Source of the DNA: Clostridiales bacterium
GTDB taxonomy: Bacteria; Bacillota; Clostridia; Peptostreptococcales; Anaerovoracaceae
Assembly: GCA_009778945.1 (NCBI GenBank)
Contig: WRFF01000041.1
Span: 1-12,483, forward strand
Length of the DNA stretch: 12,483 nt
Reading direction: 5' to 3'
The position numbers were made by a program, and so were the translations under genes. Under the pieces are notes generated by a model. It was not told where the DNA came from, ran no database searches, and saw only the letters and a list, made by a program, of their open reading frames with translations. Shown here one piece after another: positions 6,362 to 12,060 of this stretch; within the stretch, counting starts at the first letter, position 1; each line of letters opens with the position of its first letter.

Positions 6362-7729
6362 ATGAACACCCGCACAGAAAAAGATACAATGGGCGAGGTC
6401 GAAGTCCCCGCGGAGCGGCTCTGGGGCGCGCAGACACAACGCAGCCTGGAGCATTTTCGTATCGGTGAGGAAAAAATGCCGCCGGCGATCATCCGCGCGT
6501 TTGCGATATTGAAGCATGCGTCGGCGGAAGCCAACGCATGGCTCGGCGTGCTGGAGCCGGAGAAAGCGGTGGCGATCACGCACGTCTGCGAGGAGATTCT
6601 CGCCGGCAAATACGATGCGGAATTTCCTCTCTCGGTCTGGCAGACGGGCAGCGGCACGCAGACCAATATGAATATCAACGAAGTGATTGCGCGCCTCACG
6701 GGACTGCACCCCAATGACGATGTGAACCGGGGACAGAGCAGCAACGACACTTTCCCGACGGCGCTGCGCATTGCGCTCTGCCAGGAAACCGCCGAAACGC
6801 TGATGATTTCTTTAAAAGAACTTGAGGGTACCTTCACTGCCCTTTCGGAAGAATACGCCGGAATCGTGAAGATCGGGCGCACGCATTTGATGGACGCGAC
6901 GCCGCTTACGCTCGGGCAGGAGATCTCCGCCTGGGCGGCGATGCTCCATCGATCCTACGATAATTTGGGCGCTTTCCTCGAGAACGGCGGCTTGCTTGAA
7001 CTGGCGCTCGGCGGCACCGCTGTCGGCACCGGGATGGGGACGCATCCCGGTTTTGCGGAAAAGGCTGCGGAGAATATTTCGGCGCTTACGGGCATTCCCT
7101 TTGTGAGCGCGCCGAACAAATTCGAGGCGCTGACAAGCCGGAACGCGGAGGCGGCGTTGCACGGCCTCTTAGCCGCGCTCGCCGGAGACCTTCTGAAAAT
7201 CGCGAATGACGTGCGTCTGCTCGCATCGGGGCCGCGCTGCGGCATCGGCGAGATCACGATCCCCGCAAACGAACCGGGAAGCAGCATCATGCCCGGCAAG
7301 GTCAACCCGACGCAGTGCGAGGCGCTGTCGATGGTCTGCGCGCGCGTGTTCGGTAATGAAACGACCGTCGCGTTCGCAGCGAGCCAGGGAAATTTCCAAC
7401 TCAATGTCTATCTGCCGGTGATTGCGCATACCGCGCTTCAAAGCGTCCGGCTGCTCGCGGACGCGGTCCGCTCCTTTGACGAACACTGCGCGCGCGGCAT
7501 CCGCCCGAACGAAGCGGTGATCGCGCGCCATCTTGAAGATTCGCTGATGCTCGTCACGGCGCTCTCGCCGAAGCTCGGCTACGACAAGGCCGCGGAGATT
7601 GCGAAATACGCGCACGAGCACGGCGTCACTCTGCGTGAAGCCACTGTGGGGCGCGGGATCCTCAATGACACAGAGTTCTCCGAACTTGTGGACCCTGCGA
7701 AAATGATCGCTCCTTTGGAGCGAAAATAA
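6362..7729 (+). CDS. fumC: Fumarate hydratase, class II
   Basis: This 455-residue, iron-independent homotetrameric enzyme interconverts fumarate and L-malate. The N-terminus (EKDTMG, then RLWGAQTQRSLEHFRIG) is almost that of E. coli FumC. The catalytic base region GRTHLMDATPLTLGQEIS contains His175, and the fumarase/aspartase signature GSSIMPGKVNP (306-316) contains the catalytic Ser308 on the mobile loop. The following TQCEAL favours fumarase over aspartase, argininosuccinate lyase and adenylosuccinate lyase. The start ATG 6362 is chosen from this family N-terminus; the open frame extends 30 codons further upstream but overlaps the LCP gene. No Shine-Dalgarno sequence precedes it, so translation may be coupled to the LCP gene, whose stop lies 13 nt upstream. 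A 7-bp hairpin overlaps the 3' end (7707-7723). Confidence 0.96.
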   Translation: MNTRTEKDTMGEVEVPAERLWGAQTQRSLEHFRIGEEKMPPAIIRAFAILKHASAEANAWLGVLEPEKAVAITHVCEEILAGKYDAEFPLSVWQTGSGTQTNMNINEVIARLTGLHPNDDVNRGQSSNDTFPTALRIALCQETAETLMISLKELEGTFTALSEEYAGIVKIGRTHLMDATPLTLGQEISAWAAMLHRSYDNLGAFLENGGLLELALGGTAVGTGMGTHPGFAEKAAENISALTGIPFVSAPNKFEALTSRNAEAALHGLLAALAGDLLKIANDVRLLASGPRCGIGEITIPANEPGSSIMPGKVNPTQCEALSMVCARVFGNETTVAFAASQGNFQLNVYLPVIAHTALQSVRLLADAVRSFDEHCARGIRPNEAVIARHLEDSLMLVTALSPKLGYDKAAEIAKYAHEHGVTLREATVGRGILNDTEFSELVDPAKMIAPLERK

Positions 7730-7982
7730 TTCATTCGACTGTAAAAAAAATTTCGCAAAATTTTCATAAAATTTCTACAAAAGTACTTGACCTTAAAGTT
7801 ACTTAATTCTTTATCATAATAATCACAGAACAAAATAGTCTATATCGCAGTCCGGATTTTTGCTGGTTTACTCCCTCAGGCGGATCGCAGGACAGCGATT
7901 TTACAAATGTCCGTACATGCTCTCCCCATCTCTCCCTCTACTCGGGAAGACGCGCGTCGGGATACAGCTTCATCCGGAAGCT
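7730..7982. other. Non-coding gap between convergent genes: orphan promoter and hairpins, no convincing gene
   Basis: This is the left part of the gap of about 300 bp between fumC and PAP2. The first 90 bp are very AT-rich. After the promoter at 7787-7817 the composition becomes GC-richer. Several small dyads are visible: ATCGC/GCGAT (7884-7888, 7895-7899), GGACA/TGTCC (7890-7894, 7908-7912), AGCTTC/GAAGCT (7966-7971, 7977-7982) and a long-range TCCGGAT/ATCCGGA (7851-7857, 7972-7978). One frame stays open from 7823 to a TAA at 7982-7984, with a single ATG at 7907 (25 codons) and no ribosome binding site; it does not resemble a known protein. A small RNA or an intergenic repeat element fits as well as a coding remnant. 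Confidence 0.4.
7787..7817 (+). promoter_or_regulatory. MerR-type promoter with 19-bp spacer, no gene downstream
   Basis: TTGACC (7787-7792) and TATCAT (7812-7817) are separated by 19 nt. Over-long 19-20 bp spacers are the hallmark of promoters activated by MerR-family regulators, whose operator sits in the spacer. The spacer holds the typical core TTAAAGTTACTTAA (7793-7806), but its right half departs from a full dyad. Transcription would run to the terminator at 7983-8013 without meeting a recognisable gene. Confidence 0.4.
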
Positions 7983-8013
7983 AAAAAATCCCCAGTTCTC
8001 CTGGGGGTTTTTT
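7983..8013. terminator. Bidirectional intrinsic terminator between fumC and PAP2 gene
   Basis: AAAAAA (7983-7988), one T-G wobble pair, CCCCAG (7990-7995), a 5-nt loop, CTGGGG (8001-8006) and TTTTTT (8008-8013) form a 13-bp stem. A runs on the left and T runs on the right serve both strands. It lies 20 nt after the stop of the minus-strand PAP2 gene and 250 nt after fumC. It would also end any RNA from the promoter at 7787. Confidence 0.9.
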
Positions 8014-8033
8014 ATGGAACCGCTTAGAAAGAT

Positions 8034-8849
8034 TTAATCGGTGGATTTTAAAGGGCGTTCCATGCGTTTTGACCAATAGGTGTCATATAAGGTGACGAAC
8101 AAAGTCAGCACCGCGGCGCCAAGCAGCCAGCCGCCGATGACGTCGGTCGGATAGTGGACGCCGAGGAAAATACGGGAGAGGCCGATGAGGACGACGAGGA
8201 CGGCGAGTACAATGCGCAGTACCGTCGCGGAGATGGGCCTCGCATGCAGGATCAACAGACGGCCGACAAGGATAGCGAGAAATATATAGAGAATCAGACT
8301 GCCTGTGGCATGCCCGCTTGGAAAACTGTAGCCGCTCTCCTGCACGAGCCAAAGCGCCTCGTCGGGGCGCGGGCGGGCGATGGCGTATTTGAGCAGCGTT
8401 TGGACAATGGATCCGACGCCCGTGGCAATCGCGACAGGGCCGCCGATTTCAAAAAAGAAACGAAGCAGCGCTTTTGCGAGCGGCGAACCTTTGTGGCGCT
8501 GTGCCCTGCCGCCCCGGGGCACGCTGCTTTCCGCCTGACTGCGGCGGTTTCGTTTTCCGAAATATTTCACGAGCAGCGCTCCGAGAAGCGGCGCGAAGAA
8601 AAGCAGGACACAGATTACAACGACGGTCTTTGAATCCCCGAAGAAGGTGACGCCGCCGAAAAAATAGGCGAAACCCTTGCCTGCGGGGACGTTCCTGAGG
8701 TCAAAGAAGGCATTTTGAAACACGGTGTCAAAACCCGCAGTCCTGCCACCGGCGACAAGCGCGGTGATTACGATGAAACAGATAAGCAGTACCCCGAACA
8801 ATATCAAATGATTTTTCTTTGCGCCAAGCGGCGCCAAACGGTCTTTCAT
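8034..8849 (-). CDS. PAP2-family lipid phosphatase (possible undecaprenyl-diphosphate or phosphatidate phosphatase)
   Basis: The 271-residue integral membrane protein has about six hydrophobic segments and all three parts of the PAP2 phosphatase motif: K154-x6-R161-P, P177-S-G-H180, and S225-R-x5-H232-Y-P-T-D236. Such enzymes dephosphorylate lipid phosphates on the outer face of the membrane. Undecaprenyl-pyrophosphate (BcrC type), phosphatidate and phosphatidylglycerol-phosphate are the usual candidates, and sequence alone does not decide. An unusual strongly basic insert (about residues 97-125, rich in Arg, Lys, Gly and Ser) separates the second and third membrane segments. The ATG lies 3 nt after the stop of the acyltransferase gene, and its GGAG ribosome binding site overlaps the end of that gene (spacing 7), so the two are co-transcribed and probably coupled. 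It ends at the bidirectional terminator. Confidence 0.93.
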   Translation of the reverse strand: MKDRLAPLGAKKNHLILFGVLLICFIVITALVAGGRTAGFDTVFQNAFFDLRNVPAGKGFAYFFGGVTFFGDSKTVVVICVLLFFAPLLGALLVKYFGKRNRRSQAESSVPRGGRAQRHKGSPLAKALLRFFFEIGGPVAIATGVGSIVQTLLKYAIARPRPDEALWLVQESGYSFPSGHATGSLILYIFLAILVGRLLILHARPISATVLRIVLAVLVVLIGLSRIFLGVHYPTDVIGGWLLGAAVLTLFVTLYDTYWSKRMERPLKSTD

Positions 8850-8852
8850 TCC

Positions 8853-9581
8853 TCAACTCCATTCTGCTAATTTGCTGCGAATAATGGTTTCTACGCGTTC
8901 CGCAAGCGCGCCCTCTTCGGATTTCGCGACATCCTTCGTTTCGATCGCGGGATGCACGTGAAAGCGGATAACGCCGGCCCTGGGGAAGCCGTGCGCTTCA
9001 AAGCGCTCCCAGGAGCCTTTGAGCGAAACCGGCACGATGGGCACACGGGCTCTCAGCGCAAGCCGTAAGCTGCCCTTTTGGAACGGCTGCATGGGGCCGC
9101 CCCGCGACCGGTGTCCCTCCGGAAAAATCACGAGCGAGAACCTGCGCCGCAGCATATCCTCTCCTTCGGCGAAAACGCGCAGCGTTTCCTTTGTATCGCC
9201 GCGCACAAGCATCAGGCTGCGGATACGTGTGATCCATTTATTGAAGACCGGAATCCGGGACAGCTCCTCTTTCGCAACAAACCCGAATTGTTTGGTACGG
9301 ATCGCCTCCATAAACAGGGGGATATCCCCGAAGCCCTCGTGGTTGGAGACGAAAAGCACGCCGCCGTCCGGCAGATCGAGGTCGCCGCTGACTTCCGCGC
9401 GCACCTTGTAGTGCCGGAAGAGACACGGTCCCCAATAGTTCAGCGAGCGCAGGATCCATTCTTGTTCGCGCGCGTCGTCGCCCTCCGCGCGCGCGCGGTC
9501 TATTTCGCGGGCGTTGCGCCGGATCGGTACGAGGGTTGTCAGAATAAAAGCGCCAAGTCTCAGCGCGTTCCAAATATTCAT
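8853..9581 (-). CDS. plsC: 1-acyl-sn-glycerol-3-phosphate acyltransferase-like protein (PlsC family)
   Basis: The 242-residue protein belongs to the PlsC/LPLAT family, which adds an acyl chain to lysophosphatidic acid to make phosphatidic acid at the inner face of the membrane. Motif I is intact as N80-H81-E-G-F-G-D86 (H-x4-D catalytic pair). A motif II-like segment is LMLVRGDTKETLR (around 124-135). Motif III reads F153-P-E-G-H-R-S159, with His in place of the usual Thr. Motif IV is VPIVPVSL (180-187). The N-terminal 20 residues are hydrophobic and could dip into the membrane. The ATG at 9581 has no Shine-Dalgarno sequence; an extended -10 box lies so close that the message may be leaderless. 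The PAP2 phosphatase gene follows directly, a pairing that suits synthesis and dephosphorylation of phosphatidic acid. Another lysophospholipid acyltransferase specificity is possible. Confidence 0.87.
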   Translation of the reverse strand: MNIWNALRLGAFILTTLVPIRRNAREIDRARAEGDDAREQEWILRSLNYWGPCLFRHYKVRAEVSGDLDLPDGGVLFVSNHEGFGDIPLFMEAIRTKQFGFVAKEELSRIPVFNKWITRIRSLMLVRGDTKETLRVFAEGEDMLRRRFSLVIFPEGHRSRGGPMQPFQKGSLRLALRARVPIVPVSLKGSWERFEAHGFPRAGVIRFHVHPAIETKDVAKSEEGALAERVETIIRSKLAEWS

Positions 9582-9587
9582 GAAACT

Positions 9588-9596
9588 ATTCTATCA
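9588..9596 (-). promoter_or_regulatory. Extended -10 element predicting a leaderless plsC transcript
   Basis: On the minus strand TGATAGAAT (9596-9588) is T-G-N followed by TAGAAT, an extended -10 with 5 of 6 matches. Normal spacing puts the transcription start on base 9581, the A of the ATG. No -35 box stands at the usual distance; TTAACA lies 20 nt upstream. No ribosome binding site is present between it and the start codon. Confidence 0.45.
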
Positions 9597-9660
9597 CAAG
9601 GAATGAGGAATAATGTTAAGATATTGGGGATAATCAAACGGAAAGGATAGGGTACGAATT

Positions 9661-10578
9661 ATGGCAAAACCGGTATTGGCCGTCATGGCGGCCGGTATGG
9701 GCAGCCGCTATGGCGGGCTCAAACAGATCGAGCCGGTCACGGGCGAAGGCGAGATCATCATCGATTTCACACTCTACGACGCGATGCTTGCGGGCTTTGA
9801 GGACGTCGTTTTCATCATCAAGAAGGAAATCGAAGCGGATATACGCGCGCGCGTCGACGGCGGCGCGGGGAAACACCTGAACATCCGTTACGCATTTCAG
9901 GAACTTTCGGATCTGCCGCCTGGTTTCTCCGTGCCCGAGGGGCGCGTGAAACCATGGGGCACCTGCCACGCGATCCTCGCGGCGCGGGATCTGATCGAGG
10001 GGAATTTCGCCGTCGTCAACGCGGACGATTATTATGGTTCGGGTGCGCTGCCTCTCGTCTTCGGCGCTTTGGAAAAGGCGCGGGATGAGGACAAATATGA
10101 TTATTCGCTCGCCGGCTACAGGCTTGCCAATACGCTGACGGAAAACGGTTATGTGGCGCGCGGCGTATGCCGGCTGGCGCCGGACGGGACGCTTGCGGGC
10201 GTCGACGAACGGCTGAAGATCGGCTGGGAAAAGGACGGGGACGGCGTCGAATACGAAGAAGGCGGCGAATGGCATGACGTGGCGCCGGACGCGACGGTTT
10301 CGATGAACCTCTGGGGGTTCACGCCTTCGCTGCTGCGCGAGATGGAGGAAGGTTTCCCGGCGTTCCTGGAGAAAACGCTTGCGGAAAATCCGTTGAAAGG
10401 CGAGTATCTGCTGCCGCGCAAAGTAGACGAACTGATCCGAACCGGCAAGGCCCGGGTTCGCGTGCTGCCGACGGACGAGCGCTGGTTCGGCGTGACCTAC
10501 AAAGAGGACCTCGCGGGCGTCCGGGACGCAATGCGCGCAATGAAGGACAGGGGACTGTACCCCGAACGGCTGTGGTGA
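9661..10578 (+). CDS. Sugar nucleotidyltransferase-like protein (NTP_transferase family), substrate unknown
   Basis: The 305-residue cytoplasmic protein has the nucleotide-binding N-terminus of NDP-sugar pyrophosphorylases: VMAAGMGSRYGGLKQ (8-22), a variant of the G-x-G-x-R...K loop in which the usual T-x-x-x-P-K is shortened. NADDYYG (120-126) supplies the metal-binding aspartates. KPWGTCHAIL (about 100-109) corresponds to the G-T-A-x-A region that contacts the base. The last third has no left-handed beta-helix, so no acetyltransferase domain is attached. The family joins NTP and a sugar phosphate, or in related branches a phospho-alcohol; the substrate cannot be read here. ATG 9661 has AGGG at 9649-9652 (spacing 8), with a further AAAGGA upstream. 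A GATAAT at 9629-9634 is a possible -10 without a good -35. It forms an operon with the CDF gene 1 nt downstream. Confidence 0.82.
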   Translation: MAKPVLAVMAAGMGSRYGGLKQIEPVTGEGEIIIDFTLYDAMLAGFEDVVFIIKKEIEADIRARVDGGAGKHLNIRYAFQELSDLPPGFSVPEGRVKPWGTCHAILAARDLIEGNFAVVNADDYYGSGALPLVFGALEKARDEDKYDYSLAGYRLANTLTENGYVARGVCRLAPDGTLAGVDERLKIGWEKDGDGVEYEEGGEWHDVAPDATVSMNLWGFTPSLLREMEEGFPAFLEKTLAENPLKGEYLLPRKVDELIRTGKARVRVLPTDERWFGVTYKEDLAGVRDAMRAMKDRGLYPERLW

Positions 10579-10579
10579 C

Positions 10580-11776
10580 ATGAATACGCTGATCAATAAA
10601 TTTGTGCTTGAAAAATGCGGCGGGGACGGAAGCGCGCAGCGGTTGCTCTGCGGCCGGCTGTCCGGTACGGTCGGCATCTGTCTGAAACTCGTGATGGGCG
10701 CCCTCAAACTGTTTGTCGGGCTCATGTCCGGCAGCGTTGCGGTCATGGCCGACGCGATAAACAACCTTACGGACGCCGCCACGTCCACCGTCACGCTGGT
10801 CGGCTTTTCGCTCGCCGCGCAGAAGAGTGATGACGAGCATCCTTTCGGGCACGCGCGCATGGAATATATGACAGGCATCATCGTCTCCATTATCATCATT
10901 ATTATCGGCGGCGTGCTTATCCTCCAATCCTACCCAAAAATCATCCATCCCGAGACGCTGTCCGTTTCGCCGGTGACCCTTATTCTCCTGGTAGTGCTGC
11001 TGTTTGTGGATTTCTGGCTTTTCCTCTTCAACCGGAAACTTTCGCGCCTGATCGGCAGCGCTTCGCTGAAGGCGGCGTCGATTGACAGCCGCAACGATAT
11101 GATCGTCACGACAGGCATCATTGTGTCGCTGCTCCTCTGGCGCTTTACGGGGATCCAAATCGACGGATATGTCGGCGTAGCGGTCGGCGTTTTTGTTATT
11201 TTCGCCGGCATCGGCATGGTGAAGGAAACCGCCGCGCCGCTGCTTGGCCAAAGCGCCGACCCGAAGATCGTCGAGGAGCTTATAAATTTGATCCGAAGCA
11301 AGCCGAACGTGCTCGCGTTTCATGATCTCATCGTGCATGACTACGGCCCCGGGAATACTTTCGCGTCCGTCCACATTGAAGTGGACGCTTCGCAAAATAT
11401 CTTTGAACTGCACGAAATGATTGACGGTATCGAGCAGGAGGCGATGGAGCGCTATGGAATCCTGCTTGTCGGCCATATGGATCCGATCGACACGAACAAT
11501 CCGAAACTGAGCGAGTTGCGCGGGATGTTGAGCGTTGCGCTCGCCGGCTCGCCCGGCTTTCGGGGCTTTCACGATCTGCGCGTTATACCCGGCGCCGGAC
11601 GCACAAACGTGATTTTCGATATCGTCGTATCGCACGACGCGCCGGAAAAATCGTTCGAGGAAGCCAAGCGGCGCGCGCAGCAGGCGCTCGATGCGGCGGC
11701 GAAGGAAGGAGAGCGCTTTTCCGTCGTGGCGACCTGCGATTTCGACTACGCGCCCGGTTGGGCGCCGCACGCGTGA
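10580..11776 (+). CDS. Cation diffusion facilitator (CDF) transporter, probably manganese efflux
   Basis: CDF proteins are membrane dimers that export divalent metals in exchange for protons. The 398-residue protein has six membrane segments within about residues 28-215 and a C-terminal cytoplasmic region. In TM2 the metal site reads D58-A-I-N61-N-L-T-D65 (N-x3-D), and in TM5 D169-S-R-N-D173 (D-x3-D). An N-D-D-D site without histidine is the pattern reported for Mn exporters such as MntE, whereas zinc members carry H-x3-D in TM5. HPFGHARMEYM (87-97) is the conserved loop before TM3. Beyond the normal dimer domain (about 228-302) an extra segment of about 95 residues follows; it begins again with F-H-D-L (248-251 and 330-333), suggesting a duplicated domain. 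ATG 10580 follows the preceding stop by 1 nt (TGACATG) and lacks its own ribosome binding site, so translation is probably coupled. Confidence 0.92.
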   Translation: MNTLINKFVLEKCGGDGSAQRLLCGRLSGTVGICLKLVMGALKLFVGLMSGSVAVMADAINNLTDAATSTVTLVGFSLAAQKSDDEHPFGHARMEYMTGIIVSIIIIIIGGVLILQSYPKIIHPETLSVSPVTLILLVVLLFVDFWLFLFNRKLSRLIGSASLKAASIDSRNDMIVTTGIIVSLLLWRFTGIQIDGYVGVAVGVFVIFAGIGMVKETAAPLLGQSADPKIVEELINLIRSKPNVLAFHDLIVHDYGPGNTFASVHIEVDASQNIFELHEMIDGIEQEAMERYGILLVGHMDPIDTNNPKLSELRGMLSVALAGSPGFRGFHDLRVIPGAGRTNVIFDIVVSHDAPEKSFEEAKRRAQQALDAAAKEGERFSVVATCDFDYAPGWAPHA

Positions 11777-11810
11777 CACCCCCGTAATACGGAAATCCGC
11801 AAAAAATCTC

Positions 11811-11839
11811 TTGACAACAAAATTTCAGAGGAATAATAT
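11811..11839 (+). promoter_or_regulatory. Strong predicted promoter upstream of the structured region and RHS fragment
   Basis: TTGACA (11811-11816) is a perfect -35 box. TAATAT (11834-11839) stands exactly 17 nt downstream and matches the -10 consensus at 4 of 6 positions. Transcription would start near 11844-11847. This is the best -35 element in the window, and no full-length gene starts directly after it. Confidence 0.6.
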
Positions 11840-11844
11840 TCTCA

Positions 11845-12038
11845 TTGCAAGAGGCGATTCTGTGCGTGCCTGCAAAGTTGCATATGAGCTCCTCCTTTGA
11901 ATGAGTCATTAGGGTGGCGAGCTTCTGTACGTTGAAAACTCCATAATCTTGAAGGCAACAAGGTACGCAAAACTCTTACGTCAGGACGGTTTTGTGTGGC
12001 GTCCTGACGTGGAGTTTATCTGCTAAACGCCCCCGTTT
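11845..12038 (+). ncRNA. Candidate structured RNA or long leader with at least four hairpins
   Basis: Four hairpins follow the promoter in order. First, TTGCA+GGC with TGCAA+GCC (11845-11875), interrupted by a 3-nt AGA bulge. Second, GTACGTTG (11927-11934) with CAAC and GTAC (11956-11966), again with a 3-nt bulge. Third, AAACTC plus ACGTCAGGACG (11970-11988) with CGTCCTGACGT plus GAGTTT (12000-12017), about 18 bp with one bulged base and an 11-nt loop. Fourth, AAACG/CGTTT around CCCC (12025-12038). None has a terminator T run. A short frame, GTG 11862 to TGA 11900 (12 codons, ending Leu-Leu-Leu), follows AAGAGG at 11849-11854 with spacing 7 and might be a leader peptide. TGTACGTTGAAAACT (11925-11939) resembles the boxA region of Firmicute rRNA operons. 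No known RNA family was recognised. Confidence 0.35.
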
Positions 12039-12060
12039 CAAGCCATATTTTGCTGTTCGC

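Noticed and set aside
7707..7723. Perfect 7-bp hairpin with triloop at the fumC 3' end, considered as a terminator
   Set aside because: It lies inside the coding sequence and is not followed by a T run on the plus strand.
9634..10899. Minus-strand open frame of 421 codons opposite the nucleotidyltransferase gene
   Set aside because: No recognisable domain or ribosome binding site; it covers a plus-strand gene with conserved nucleotide-binding motifs.
10319..11779. Long minus-strand open frame (486 codons) opposite the CDF gene and the 3' end of the nucleotidyltransferase gene
   Set aside because: The plus strand holds two clear family proteins with intact motifs. The minus frame is Arg/Ala/His-rich low-complexity sequence without motifs or a ribosome binding site, as expected for an antisense frame in GC-rich DNA.
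11911..11922. AGGGTGGCGAGC considered as a T-box sequence
   Set aside because: It matches only the first part of the AGGGTGGNACCGCG motif. No specifier loop, antiterminator/terminator pair or downstream aminoacyl-tRNA-related gene is present.
11978..12010. Perfect 11-bp inverted repeat considered as an insertion-sequence end or intrinsic terminator
   Set aside because: The arms are only 11 nt apart, with no transposase or target duplication, and there is no T run after the stem; it fits an RNA hairpin better.
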